Origin: Flavobacterium yafengii
Lineage (GTDB): Bacteria; Bacteroidota; Bacteroidia; Flavobacteriales; Flavobacteriaceae
Length of the DNA stretch: 64,000 bases
Assembly (NCBI RefSeq): GCF_030010375.1
Contig: NZ_JASCRY010000001.1
Span: 806,001-870,000, forward strand
Direction of reading: 5' to 3'
Shown in pieces: positions 1 through 8,554 of the stretch. Under the pieces are notes generated by a model. That model was not told where the DNA came from. It was given only the letters and a program-made list of their open reading frames with translations, and ran no database searches. Numbering within the stretch: position 1 is the stretch's first letter; every line of letters starts with the position of its first letter. The position numbers and the translations under genes were made by a program.

Positions 1-478
1 ATATCCCGCCGTCACTATATATTTTTCCTTTAATTTCATAAGGGGACAAGATTCCGGGAAATGCCGAGGAAGCTAAAATAGCATCGATAATTGTTGTTTG
101 TGGGTCAAATATTTTTAGTTTTCCACGAACCATATCGGTTGCTGTAATTTGAATCGGGATTTTTAAATCACCTAATGTAGCATCCTTGAAAATAGTGTAA
201 AAATAAGGTTTGAAGGATTCAGAATCAATTAATCCGGCTTTTTTGAACGTTAAATGCTTCCAATGAAAAAGATATATCGATTTAAAGAATTCCAAAATTT
301 CTTCGGGAGTTTTTCCCCAGGCATACATGGCGCCAACAATTGAACCAGCGCTTGTTCCTGCCATTTGAGATGGGCGAATGTTTTTTTCTTCTAAAAACTT
401 AATCACACCAGCATGAGCGATACCTTTAGAGCCTCCGCCGGAAAGTACTAATCCTATCGATTTTGTTTTTAAATCCAT
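1..478 (-). CDS. Patatin-like phospholipase, 3' end outside the window
   Basis: The gene starts with ATG at 478 and runs off the left edge; 159 residues are visible. It is a serine lipid acyl hydrolase of the patatin family (RssA/YchK type). Seen in the sequence: the glycine-rich oxyanion-hole segment GGGSKGIAHAG (residues 14-24), the nucleophile elbow GTSAG with Ser43, and the DGG motif with the catalytic Asp at about residue 156, next to the edge. There is no signal peptide, so a cytoplasmic or membrane-associated lipase is inferred. It diverges from the thioredoxin-like gene at 584. The substrate cannot be told from sequence. Confidence 0.9.
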   Translation of the reverse strand, partial: MDLKTKSIGLVLSGGGSKGIAHAGVIKFLEEKNIRPSQMAGTSAGSIVGAMYAWGKTPEEILEFFKSIYLFHWKHLTFKKAGLIDSESFKPYFYTIFKDATLGDLKIPIQITATDMVRGKLKIFDPQTTIIDAILASSAFPGILSPYEIKGKIYSDGGI

Positions 479-556
479 CTTTTTTATTTGTGATAAAATT
501 ACTCTTTTTGTGGAATTGAAAGTGACATATATCATATTTATGCTCCAATTTTGTGG

Positions 557-564
557 TAACTTTG
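557..564 (+). promoter_or_regulatory. Flavobacterial -7 element before the thioredoxin-like gene
   Basis: TAACTTTG fits the Bacteroidota -7 consensus TAnnTTTG exactly and lies 19 bases before the ATG at 584. No TTG is found at the usual 17-23 base distance upstream, so only the -7 half is supported. Confidence 0.5.
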
Positions 565-583
565 TGAAAATAAATAATTCATT

Positions 584-1189
584 ATGAAAATCCCAGTAGC
601 TAAAGCATTGTTTAATAGTCATTCCTATTCTGAGTATAGAAAACTAGTTTCAGATTTATTACTGGAAGGAAAGTCAACCGGGAATGAACAATCTGATGAT
701 TTAAAACATTACAGTGAGTTGAATGAAACTAGAATGAATCGTTTGGATAAAACGATAAAAATTACCGATGAAAATAGTCTGAAATTAAAGAACTTAAATA
801 ATGAATACATTTGGTTAGTTATTTCCGAAGGTTGGTGTGGTGATGCTGCTCAACTCTTGCCAGTTATCAATAAAATGGCGATTGATGCCGGTAAAATAGA
901 ATTGAGAATTGTTCTGCGTGATGAAAATGACGAATTGATGAAACTGTTTTTAACCAATAAAAAGAAATCAATTCCAGTGGTGATTGTTGTAGATAAAGAA
1001 ACGGGAAGTGTTCTTGGAAAATGGGGCCCAAGACCCAAAGGAGCAACCGATTTAATTACGGATTATAAAAAGGAATTTGGAGTTATTGACGAAATAGTAA
1101 AAACCAATTTGCAATTATGGTATTTGCATGATAAAGGAATCAGTACCCAAAATGAGTTGGTTAACTTGATGCTTGATTTGCAACAATAG
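584..1189 (+). CDS. Thioredoxin-fold protein with a single-cysteine WCGD motif
   Basis: A 201-residue cytoplasmic protein with a C-terminal thioredoxin-like fold. The active-site-like segment is WCGDAAQ at residues 84-90 and the cis-proline loop is the SIPVVIVV stretch about 40 residues later. Only one cysteine is present where thioredoxins have CxxC; from memory this WCGD form is normal for the Thioredoxin_9-like family, so it is not read as a damaged gene. A disulfide reductase needing a partner thiol, or a non-redox role, are both possible. It is monocistronic and followed by a region with a small ORF. Confidence 0.8.
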   Translation: MKIPVAKALFNSHSYSEYRKLVSDLLLEGKSTGNEQSDDLKHYSELNETRMNRLDKTIKITDENSLKLKNLNNEYIWLVISEGWCGDAAQLLPVINKMAIDAGKIELRIVLRDENDELMKLFLTNKKKSIPVVIVVDKETGSVLGKWGPRPKGATDLITDYKKEFGVIDEIVKTNLQLWYLHDKGISTQNELVNLMLDLQQ

Positions 1190-1470
1190 AATTTTAAAAA
1201 CGGGCAACTTTCATAACTTTTAGTGTTTCATAATTGCCAAAAATACTTCAGTATTGAGCAAAAAATCATTGTTTTGGTATGAATTTTTTAATGTAAAAGA
1301 CACCTGAAGTTCTATGTTTGTTGAGGTAAAATAATTAAGTTTATTTTTTTGTTAATTTTTTTGCGTATCGAAAAAAAATTCGTAAATTGGTGACTGCCAA
1401 CCAGGTCTATTGTTAATTTACTTTTTTTATTGGTGTTTAAATATTGTTTCACAACTTAAAAAACATCATC

Positions 1471-1548
1471 ATGAAAAATCGATTTGAAAAGTTTTATGAT
1501 TATTTGTCACATTTACTATTTGGAGGTAAAAAAGCAACTAATTATTAA
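1471..1548 (+). CDS. Small ORF, 25 residues, unknown
   Basis: ATG at 1471 opens a 25-codon frame ending in TAA. The product begins MKNRFEKFYDYLSHLLFGG and ends KKATNY; it is amphipathic, with aromatic residues spaced along a probable helix. It lies in an otherwise empty region and is followed 60 bases later by a strong terminator hairpin, so a short transcript carrying it is plausible. No ribosome-binding site is expected in this phylum, so translation cannot be judged from the sequence. It could also be a chance frame inside a non-coding RNA. Confidence 0.35.
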   Translation: MKNRFEKFYDYLSHLLFGGKKATNY

Positions 1549-1607
1549 ACAATCGGCGCGAGCCTAGTAGACAAATAGAGTATGGATTAAAACTACTTTA
1601 ACTTTAG

Positions 1608-1657
1608 AAAAAACACATCGCAAATTCAATTTAATATTGGATTTGTCATGTGTTTTT
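1608..1657. terminator. Bidirectional terminator between the small ORF and truB
   Basis: The arms AAAAAACACAT (1608-1618) and ATGTGTTTTT (1648-1657) pair and enclose an inner partial stem (CAAAT / ATTTG). A and T runs on both sides would serve either strand. The truB stop is at 1666, so this most likely ends the ftsX-truB transcript. Confidence 0.7.
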
Positions 1658-1665
1658 GCTTTTGG

Positions 1666-2367
1666 TTACAATCCTTCGGTAAGACTTTCTTCGAATAAAG
1701 TAACATCCATTGCATCAGCCACGTTATAATCGCCAATTTTTGTTCTGCGTAAAACGGTTAAATGGGAACCGGAATTCATGGCTTTTCCAAAATCAAAAGC
1801 CAGCGAACGAATGTAAGTTCCTTTACTGCAAACAACTCTGAAATCTATTTCCGGGAGTGCGATTCGAGTAATTTCAAATTCGTGTATCGTTGTTTTTCTA
1901 CTCGCAATTTCAATTGTTTCTCCAGCGCGTGCATGTTCGTATAAGCGAACACCATCTTTTTTTATGGCCGAGAAAATGGGTGGTTTTTGATCTATTTCCC
2001 CTAAAAACTGCTTTACGGTTTCGTGAATTAAAGCTGCGTCAATATGTTCTGTTGGGAAAGTCTGGTCTATTTCAGTTTCTAAATCATACGAAGGCGTTGT
2101 GGCTCCAATATAGAACGTTCCGGTATATTCTTTGGCTTGACCTTGAAGTTCGGTAATTCTTTTGGTGAATTTTCCCGTACAAACTAATAATAATCCAGTT
2201 GCTAAGGGGTCTAAAGTTCCGGCATGACCAATCTTAAATTTTTTCGGAAGATTAGCTTTACTGATTAAAGCCCATTTCATTTTATTTACCGCCTGAAAAG
2301 AAGTCCAATTCAAGGGTTTGTCAATGAGTAAAATTTGTCCGTTTTGGAAATCTTCGGCTGTTTTCAA
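1666..2367 (-). CDS. truB: tRNA pseudouridine synthase B
   Basis: Makes pseudouridine 55 in the T-loop of tRNAs. The 233-residue protein has the N-terminal GQILLIDKPLNWTS block and the catalytic-Asp motif GHAGTLDPLATG with Asp53. Length is typical of a TruB without a long C-terminal PUA extension. The start is TTG at 2367: the codons before it are CCA, TTC and the uppP stop TAA in the same frame, so no ATG is available before the conserved N-terminal block. It is the last gene of the cluster ftsX-DUF3098-uppP-truB, 6 bases after uppP. Confidence 0.95.
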   Translation of the reverse strand: MKTAEDFQNGQILLIDKPLNWTSFQAVNKMKWALISKANLPKKFKIGHAGTLDPLATGLLLVCTGKFTKRITELQGQAKEYTGTFYIGATTPSYDLETEIDQTFPTEHIDAALIHETVKQFLGEIDQKPPIFSAIKKDGVRLYEHARAGETIEIASRKTTIHEFEITRIALPEIDFRVVCSKGTYIRSLAFDFGKAMNSGSHLTVLRRTKIGDYNVADAMDVTLFEESLTEGL

Positions 2368-2373
2368 TGGGAA

Positions 2374-3195
2374 TTATTTTAAGTATGAAAAGTAGATCAA
2401 TAAAAAAACGCCTACTATTATTCGGTACCATCCCCAAGGTTTGAAACCGTATTTTTTGATGATTTCAATGAAGAATTTAATAGCGATAATGGCAACGATA
2501 AAAGCAACAACATTTCCTATCAAGAACAATTGTATGTTTTCGTTTGATTTTAAAATCAATTCGTAGCCTTTCATTTGTGACGTTTCGTAGGTTTTCAAGA
2601 ATACGGAGTAACATGTTACCGCCATCATCGTTGGAACCGCTAAAAAGAAAGAGAATTCCGCTGCAGCGTGACGCGTTAATCCTTGTTGCATACCGCCAAT
2701 TATGGAAGCGGCAGAACGACTTGTTCCAGGCATCATTGCTAAACATTGCCAAAAACCGATGGTTACTGCTTTCTTAATGGTGATGTCTTCTTCTTGAAGA
2801 ACCGTTGGACTTTGAAAACGACTGTCAATAAATAATAAAATGATTCCACCTAGAATTAACACAATGGCAATAGGAATAGGGTCTCCCAGCACTGCTTCAA
2901 TCTTGTCGTCGAATAATTTCCCTAAAACCAAAGCCGGTATTACGGCGCAAATAAGTTTAATGTAAAAGTTGATGGCAACACTTTTTGAAGAGAAATCAAA
3001 AAATTTCTTCCAATACAAAGCGACAACAGCCAGAATGGCTCCAAATTGTATGGAAACCTGAAATAGTTTTACAAAATCATCCTCTTGAATTCCAAAATAA
3101 GAACTTAGAAAAACCATGTGAGCTGTTGAAGAAACAGGAAGATATTCAGTTAATCCTTCGATAACAGCAATTAAAAATGCTTGTAATGTATTCAT
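2374..3195 (-). CDS. uppP: Undecaprenyl-diphosphatase UppP (BacA)
   Basis: Integral membrane phosphatase that recycles undecaprenyl pyrophosphate to the monophosphate carrier used for peptidoglycan and other wall polymers. The 273-residue protein has the two family motifs: EGLTEYLPVSSTAH (residues 13-26) and PGTSRSAASIIGG in the middle, plus several hydrophobic helices. The start ATG at 3195 directly abuts the stop of the DUF3098 gene, and truB follows in the same frame after one stop codon, so the three are surely co-transcribed. High expression can confer bacitracin resistance in other bacteria. Confidence 0.96.
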   Translation of the reverse strand: MNTLQAFLIAVIEGLTEYLPVSSTAHMVFLSSYFGIQEDDFVKLFQVSIQFGAILAVVALYWKKFFDFSSKSVAINFYIKLICAVIPALVLGKLFDDKIEAVLGDPIPIAIVLILGGIILLFIDSRFQSPTVLQEEDITIKKAVTIGFWQCLAMMPGTSRSAASIIGGMQQGLTRHAAAEFSFFLAVPTMMAVTCYSVFLKTYETSQMKGYELILKSNENIQLFLIGNVVAFIVAIIAIKFFIEIIKKYGFKPWGWYRIIVGVFLLIYFSYLK

Positions 3196-3438
3196 TTATG
3201 CTTTTTTGGGATTCTTAAGAATGGCATAAACGGTAATTCCAAACCCGATTAAAACGGTAGTCGGCGCCAATCGAATTCTTCTGAAATTAAAGATATCTTC
3301 ATTGAAAACATTTGGGTCATCACTTCCTCCGCCAGCCATTAGAATAAATCCTAAGGCAATTATTCCAATCCCAAGTAATAGAATTTTATAATTTATTTTG
3401 TCAAAAAGAAATTCCGGTTGCTGTTCGTTATTTTTCAT
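3196..3438 (-). CDS. DUF3098 small membrane protein
   Basis: An 80-residue protein when started at the internal ATG at 3438 (MKNNEQQPEFLFDK); the frame stays open upstream to 3495, but those residues look like untranslated leader. Two hydrophobic helices are visible (about residues 18-37 and 58-74) with a short GGGSDDPN loop between them. DUF3098 proteins are typical of Bacteroidota and sit next to ftsX, as here. The function is unknown; a role with FtsX or envelope assembly is inference from position. Confidence 0.85.
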   Translation of the reverse strand: MKNNEQQPEFLFDKINYKILLLGIGIIALGFILMAGGGSDDPNVFNEDIFNFRRIRLAPTTVLIGFGITVYAILKNPKKA

Positions 3439-3510
3439 TTTATGGTGTTGATTTAAAAAGCTGAATGGTGAAAATTCGAATAAACAAATAACCAAATCAA
3501 CAAATAAACA

Positions 3511-4386
3511 TTAGTATAAATCGTCCGTTCTTAAATTCAAGAAGCGTTGTGTTGCAAAATATGTGCTTAACCAGGTAATCAATATTCCAATACCTAAAAC
3601 GGTCAATAATACCATTCCAATTAAAGCTTTGTCATCAAGTATTCCAAGATTTGGAAAATTAGTTTGAACATAAATCAAAACGCCAATTAATGCAATAATG
3701 GCAAGTCCTGCGCCAATCATTCCCAATTTTATACTTCGCATCACAAATGGTTTTCTGATAAAGGCTTTGGTTGCCCCTACCATTTGCATGGTTTTAATGA
3801 TGAATCGGTTGGAATGTATCGATAAACGCAATGAACTGTTAATCAGTAATACGGCAATCACGGCCAAGAATCCGCTAATTACAAGAATCCACATACTTAC
3901 TTTTTTGATGTTGTCATTTACTAGATTCACTAATTGCTTGTCATACACAATATCTGAAACCATAGCGTTTTTGCGCAAGCGGGTTTCTATTTTTGCAATA
4001 CTGTCTTTGATTACATAATCGGCTTTCAGATGAATATCGTAAGAGTTTTGCAATGGATTTTCGCCAAGAAATTCCATAAAATCTTCTCCAATAATATCTG
4101 TATGTTGTTTTGCGGCAGCTTCTTTAGTTACATAATCGTATGATTTTGCAAAGCGGCTCGATTTTAATTCAGTTCCAAAAGCTTTCAGAATACTGTCATT
4201 CGCTTCGTTCTTGAAAAAAACGGTCATGGCAATATTTTCTTTGAAATCGTCAGCTAATTTTTTAGAATTTATAATAAAAAGACCCAATACACCCAATAAA
4301 AATAAAACCAAGAATACACTTAGCACTACTGAAAAATAAGAGGAAATTAATCTGCGTTTTTGAAATTTATCAAAGGAAGAACTCAT
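3511..4386 (-). CDS. ftsX: Cell division protein FtsX
   Basis: Membrane subunit of the FtsEX ABC-type complex, which couples ATP hydrolysis to activation of cell-wall hydrolases at the division site. The 291-residue protein has a cytoplasmic N-terminus (KFQKRR), a first membrane helix (about residues 18-37), an extracytoplasmic domain of about 120 residues, and three C-terminal helices typical of the FtsX/MacB permease domain. FtsE is not encoded in the window. It heads a cluster with uppP, linking division and wall-lipid recycling by position. It diverges from leuS. Confidence 0.93.
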   Translation of the reverse strand: MSSSFDKFQKRRLISSYFSVVLSVFLVLFLLGVLGLFIINSKKLADDFKENIAMTVFFKNEANDSILKAFGTELKSSRFAKSYDYVTKEAAAKQHTDIIGEDFMEFLGENPLQNSYDIHLKADYVIKDSIAKIETRLRKNAMVSDIVYDKQLVNLVNDNIKKVSMWILVISGFLAVIAVLLINSSLRLSIHSNRFIIKTMQMVGATKAFIRKPFVMRSIKLGMIGAGLAIIALIGVLIYVQTNFPNLGILDDKALIGMVLLTVLGIGILITWLSTYFATQRFLNLRTDDLY

Positions 4387-4476
4387 AGTTTACTGAAATT
4401 ATTGGGTAAAAATAATAAAGAATTTCTTTATTTAAAGTTAATAACGCTCAAAGTTTCAACTTTCGTACAATAAACG

Positions 4477-4484
4477 TAAATTTG
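4477..4484 (+). promoter_or_regulatory. Candidate -7 element for leuS
   Basis: TAAATTTG is an exact TAnnTTTG match 126 bases before the leuS start. No TTG at the expected distance was seen. The leader would contain short repeated words (GAACCTTA twice, ACTCAGTTACTCAG). Confidence 0.35.
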
Positions 4485-4609
4485 GCACCTGAAAATAGTC
4501 ATCGCAATAAAACTTAGAACCTTAGTTACTCAGTTACTCAGAACCTTAAAAAAATGACTTGAGTATGCGATAGCATGAATCCATAAAAAAGAACAATTAA
4601 GAAAGTAGA

Positions 4610-7585
4610 ATGAAGTACAATCCGAACGAAATAGAGGCCAAATGGCAGAAATATTGGTTAGAAAACGAAACGTTTAAAGCCGAAAACAACTCAGAAAAAC
4701 CTAAATATTACGTACTTGATATGTTTCCTTATCCATCTGGAGCGGGATTACACGTAGGACACCCTCTGGGATATATCGCTTCTGATGTGTATTCAAGATA
4801 CAAAAGACACCAAGGTTTTAATGTGTTGCACCCAATGGGCTATGACAGTTTTGGATTGCCTGCGGAACAATACGCCATTCAAACGGGGCAACGTCCTGAG
4901 GATACGACTTCGGTAAATATTGACGGTGGAACAGATAAAGAAGGAAATAAAATTGCGGGATACAGAAAGCAATTGGATAAAATTGGGTTTTCATTCGATT
5001 GGAGTAGAGAAGTACGTACTTCAAATCCGGATTATTACAAACATACACAGTGGATTTTTATCCAATTATTTAATTCTTGGTACAATAAAAACAGCGATAA
5101 AGCAGAAGATATTTCGACTTTGGTTTCCATTTTTTCAACGGAAGGAAATGCAAATGTCAATGCGGTTTGCGATGAAAATATTGAAGCTTTTTCAGCAAAT
5201 GAATGGAACGCTTTCGCAAAAGAACAGCAGGAGAGAATTTTGCTGCAATACAGATTGACTTATTTAGCCGAGACCGAAGTGAACTGGTGTCCGGGATTAG
5301 GAACGGTTTTAGCGAATGACGAAATCGTAAATGGTGTTTCAGAACGTGGCGGTTTTACGGTTGTTCGTAAAAAAATGACGCAATGGAGTATGCGAATTTC
5401 GGCTTATGCAGAACGTTTGTTACAAGGATTAAACGATATTGATTGGAGCGAAAGCATCAAAGAAAGCCAAAGAAACTGGATTGGAAAATCCGTTGGAGCG
5501 ACTGTTTCTTTCAAAGTCGAAAGTCAAAAGTCAAACGCCGAAAGTGAGCAACAATATATAGATGTTTTTACTACAAGACCTGATACTATTTTTGGAGTTA
5601 CGTTCATGACATTGGCTCCGGAACATGAATTGGTTTCGCAAATTACTACTACTGAACAAAAAGCGGAAGTGGAAGCCTATATAGAAAAAACTTCAAAACG
5701 TTCCGAAAGAGAACGTATGGCTGATGTAAAAACCATTTCGGGAGTATTTACGGGAGGATATGCAGAACATCCGTTTACGAAAGAACCAATTCCGGTTTGG
5801 ATTGGGGATTATGTTTTGGCTGGTTACGGAACAGGCGCGGTTATGGCAGTTCCTTGTGGCGACGAAAGAGATTATGCTTTTGCGAATTTCTTCAAAGGTA
5901 AACAAGGTATGTCGGACATTAAAAATATTTTTGATAAAGATATATCTGAAGCTGCTTTTGGAGCCAAAGAAGGTTTTCAATTGGTAGATTCTGATTTTCT
6001 AAATGGATTAGATTACAAAAAAGGAACTCAAAAAGTAATTGCCGAGTTAGAAAAAATAAACCAAGGAAAAGGAAAAATAAATTACCGTTTGCGTGATGCC
6101 GTTTTCTCTCGCCAACGCTATTGGGGAGAACCCTTTCCGGTATATTATGTGAATGGCTTGCCGCAAATGATTGATGCACAACATTTACCAATAATCCTTC
6201 CGGAAGTAGAGAAATATTTACCAACCGAAGACGGTTTGCCTCCTTTAGGAAATGCTTTGGTTTGGGCTTGGAATACCGAAACAAATTCAGTAGTTAATAC
6301 TGATTTAGTCGACAATAAGACGATTTTTCCATTAGAATTAAACACGATGCCAGGTTGGGCGGGAAGTTCATGGTATTGGATGCGTTATATGGATGCACAC
6401 AACGAAAACGAATTTGCCAGCAAAGACGCATTGGCATATTGGGAAAGTGTGGATTTATACATTGGCGGAAGCGAACACGCAACCGGGCATTTATTGTATT
6501 CCCGTTTTTGGAACAAATTCTTAAAAGACAAAGGTTTTGCACCGACAGAAGAACCGTTCAAAAAACTGATTAATCAGGGAATGATTTTAGGAATGAGTGC
6601 GTTTGTTTATAGAGTTTTAGGAACTATGGGTATTCCTCCTATTTTTATTACTTCAAGTTTATATAAAAGCAATAATTTAGATTTTGTTTATTCTGAATTA
6701 ACTAAGATTCATCAACAATTTAATATTGATGGATTTAACGAACGGTTTACAATTGGATTTTCGCCAATTCACGTTGATGTTTCAATAGTAAATTCATCAG
6801 ATGAATTAGATTTGGAAAAATTTACAAAGTCTAGAGATGAGTATAAAAATGCCATTTTTATAAATGATGAAAACGGGAAATACATAGTAGGTCGTGAGAT
6901 CGAAAAAATGTCGAAATCCAAATACAATGTGGTAACGCCAGATGATATTTGTAATGAATACGGAGCCGATACGTTGCGTTTGTATGAAATGTTTTTAGGG
7001 CCATTGGAACAAGCGAAACCTTGGAACACGGCAGGAATTTCGGGCGTTTTTGGATTCTTGAAAAAACTGTGTCGTTTGTATTTTGATGACAATGGTTTGA
7101 TTGTTACCAATGACGCACCAACCAAAGACAACTTAAAATCATTACACAAAACCATCAAAAAAGTAGCGGAAGATATTGAAGGTTTCTCTTTCAATACGTC
7201 GGTTTCGCAATTTATGATTTGTGTGAATGAATTGTCAACACAAAACTGTCATTCACGTGCAATCTTGGAACCATTAGCGATTGTGATTTCGCCTTATGCG
7301 CCACACATCGCTGAAGAATTATGGTCGTTGTTAGGAAATACAGGTTCTATTGCAACGGTTGATTTTCCAATATTCGAACCAGCACATTTGGTAGAAAGCA
7401 GCAAAGAATATCCAGTTTCTTTCAACGGGAAAATGCGTTTCACGATGGTTTTACCTTTGGATTTAACCAAGGAACAAATCGAGGAAATTGTAATGAAAGA
7501 CGAAAGAACCATCAAACAATTAGAAGGGAAAACGCCAAACAAGGTGATTATTGTTCCTGGAAAAATTATCAATTTGGTGGGGTAA
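4610..7585 (+). CDS. leuS: Leucyl-tRNA synthetase
   Basis: Charges tRNA-Leu with leucine. The 991-residue class I synthetase shows the HIGH-type motif HVGHPLGY (residues 48-55), the CP1 editing domain with its TTRPDTIFGVTF block (about 325-335), and the KMSKS loop (about residues 766-770), followed by the anticodon-binding and C-terminal domains. It is longer than the roughly 860 residues of E. coli LeuRS. Part of this is a Bacteroidota-type insertion around residues 160-200; a second, AT-rich stretch at about 667-720, just before the conserved PIHVDV segment and KMSKS, looks unusually long. The reading frame is intact. Confidence 0.97.
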   Translation: MKYNPNEIEAKWQKYWLENETFKAENNSEKPKYYVLDMFPYPSGAGLHVGHPLGYIASDVYSRYKRHQGFNVLHPMGYDSFGLPAEQYAIQTGQRPEDTTSVNIDGGTDKEGNKIAGYRKQLDKIGFSFDWSREVRTSNPDYYKHTQWIFIQLFNSWYNKNSDKAEDISTLVSIFSTEGNANVNAVCDENIEAFSANEWNAFAKEQQERILLQYRLTYLAETEVNWCPGLGTVLANDEIVNGVSERGGFTVVRKKMTQWSMRISAYAERLLQGLNDIDWSESIKESQRNWIGKSVGATVSFKVESQKSNAESEQQYIDVFTTRPDTIFGVTFMTLAPEHELVSQITTTEQKAEVEAYIEKTSKRSERERMADVKTISGVFTGGYAEHPFTKEPIPVWIGDYVLAGYGTGAVMAVPCGDERDYAFANFFKGKQGMSDIKNIFDKDISEAAFGAKEGFQLVDSDFLNGLDYKKGTQKVIAELEKINQGKGKINYRLRDAVFSRQRYWGEPFPVYYVNGLPQMIDAQHLPIILPEVEKYLPTEDGLPPLGNALVWAWNTETNSVVNTDLVDNKTIFPLELNTMPGWAGSSWYWMRYMDAHNENEFASKDALAYWESVDLYIGGSEHATGHLLYSRFWNKFLKDKGFAPTEEPFKKLINQGMILGMSAFVYRVLGTMGIPPIFITSSLYKSNNLDFVYSELTKIHQQFNIDGFNERFTIGFSPIHVDVSIVNSSDELDLEKFTKSRDEYKNAIFINDENGKYIVGREIEKMSKSKYNVVTPDDICNEYGADTLRLYEMFLGPLEQAKPWNTAGISGVFGFLKKLCRLYFDDNGLIVTNDAPTKDNLKSLHKTIKKVAEDIEGFSFNTSVSQFMICVNELSTQNCHSRAILEPLAIVISPYAPHIAEELWSLLGNTGSIATVDFPIFEPAHLVESSKEYPVSFNGKMRFTMVLPLDLTKEQIEEIVMKDERTIKQLEGKTPNKVIIVPGKIINLVG

Positions 7586-7600
7586 ATACAAAACGTCATA

Positions 7601-7632
7601 TTGTAGAGACGCACTGCAGTGCGTCTCTACAA
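7601..7632. repeat. Perfect 32-bp palindrome (GTAGAGACG family repeat)
   Basis: Two 16-base arms, TTGTAGAGACGCACTG and its exact reverse complement, meet with no spacer 16 bases after the leuS stop. It is clearly GC-richer than its surroundings. From memory, palindromes containing GTAGAGACGC occur in many copies in Flavobacterium and some cyanobacteria, as REP-like or MITE-like elements. It is followed by a separate conventional terminator, so it is probably not the leuS terminator itself. Confidence 0.85.
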
Positions 7633-7645
7633 TCACAATAATATC

Positions 7646-7678
7646 AATCCAAATTCTATTTTTAGAATTTGGATTTTT
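7646..7678 (+). terminator. Terminator of leuS
   Basis: AATCCAAATTCTA and its complement TAGAATTTGGATT form a 13-bp stem with a four-T loop, followed by TTTT. Confidence 0.8.
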
Positions 7679-7819
7679 TAATTATTAATAAATATAAATC
7701 CGCATAAACCCGTTTCATCCGCGTTCCATTTTTTCAATGCCAAATTGACACAATAAAAAATTGGTTCAGATTTTGATGATTCTTTTATAACTTTAACAAT
7801 ACAATTAAAAAACAAAAAT

Positions 7820-8509
7820 ATGGGAATGGGTTATTTGATTCTTGCCGGAGCAATTATGCTTTTCAGCTGGTTAGTTAGTTCAAGACTAAAAAGCAAATTT
7901 GAACATTATTCTAAATTACAATTACAAAACGGAATGTCAGGCGCAGAAATCGCCGAAAAAATGCTTGCTGATAACGGAATTCGCGATGTGAGAGTTATCT
8001 CTACGCCGGGACGTTTGACGGATCATTACAATCCAGTAGATAAAACCGTGAATTTAAGTGAGGCGGTTTACAACCAACGAAATGCGGCTGCGGCTGCTGT
8101 TGCTGCGCACGAATGTGGTCACGCCGTACAACATGCTGTAGGATATCAATGGCTGACGATGCGTTCTAAATTAGTGCCTGTGGTGAATGTGGCGTCAACG
8201 TACATGCAATGGATTTTGCTTGCCGGAATCTTAATGATGAAAACTTTCCCACAATTGCTATTGGTAGGAATTATCATTTTTGCAGCAACAACTTTATTTT
8301 CGATTGTTACTTTGCCAGTCGAATATGACGCGAGTAATCGTGCATTGACTTGGTTAGAAAACAAAAGAATGCTGACGCAACAAGAACAAGCGGGAGCGAA
8401 AGATTCGCTTAAATGGGCTGCTAGGACGTATGTCGTGGCTGCTTTAGGATCTATTGCAACGCTGTTGTATTACGTTTCGATTTATATGGGGGGAAGTAGG
8501 AGAGATTAG
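7820..8509 (+). CDS. Zinc metallopeptidase, YugP-type membrane protease
   Basis: A 229-residue membrane protease of the neutral zinc metallopeptidase family (YugP/PF04298). It has an N-terminal membrane helix (about residues 2-19), the zinc motif HECGH at residues 97-101 within AAHECGHAVQHA, and further hydrophobic helices at about 115-165 and 198-220. The family's substrate is not established. It is monocistronic and convergent with the Lrp/AsnC gene, with a shared terminator between them. The proposed active site faces the cytoplasmic or membrane interface by analogy with related membrane proteases. Confidence 0.88.
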   Translation: MGMGYLILAGAIMLFSWLVSSRLKSKFEHYSKLQLQNGMSGAEIAEKMLADNGIRDVRVISTPGRLTDHYNPVDKTVNLSEAVYNQRNAAAAAVAAHECGHAVQHAVGYQWLTMRSKLVPVVNVASTYMQWILLAGILMMKTFPQLLLVGIIIFAATTLFSIVTLPVEYDASNRALTWLENKRMLTQQEQAGAKDSLKWAARTYVVAALGSIATLLYYVSIYMGGSRRD

Positions 8510-8554
8510 ATGATTAGATTTTTAGAAAACTAAATCTTTAGAGAATTATATAAA

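Larger units (their letters stand above)
1190..1665. other. 476-bp intergenic region with one small ORF and a terminator
   Basis: No long ORF is present. The region is AT-rich. It contains an exact TAnnTTTG match (TATGTTTG, 1313-1320), a near match (TACTTTTT, 1419-1426), a 25-codon ORF at 1471-1548, and a long terminator hairpin at 1608-1657 next to the end of truB. Nothing resembling a tRNA was seen. Confidence 0.5.

Noticed and set aside
832..855. Loss of the second cysteine in the thioredoxin-like protein as evidence of gene decay
   Set aside because: From memory the WCGD form with one cysteine is normal in this Thioredoxin_9-like family, and the frame is intact.
6769..7194. A 141-codon minus-strand open frame inside leuS
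   Set aside because: It lies wholly within a conserved synthetase coding region including KMSKS and has no promoter or family features.
7691..7735. Repeated ATCCGC words before the zinc protease gene
   Set aside because: They look like the short repeated words scattered between flavobacterial genes, but the two copies are too short and imperfect to call a defined element here.
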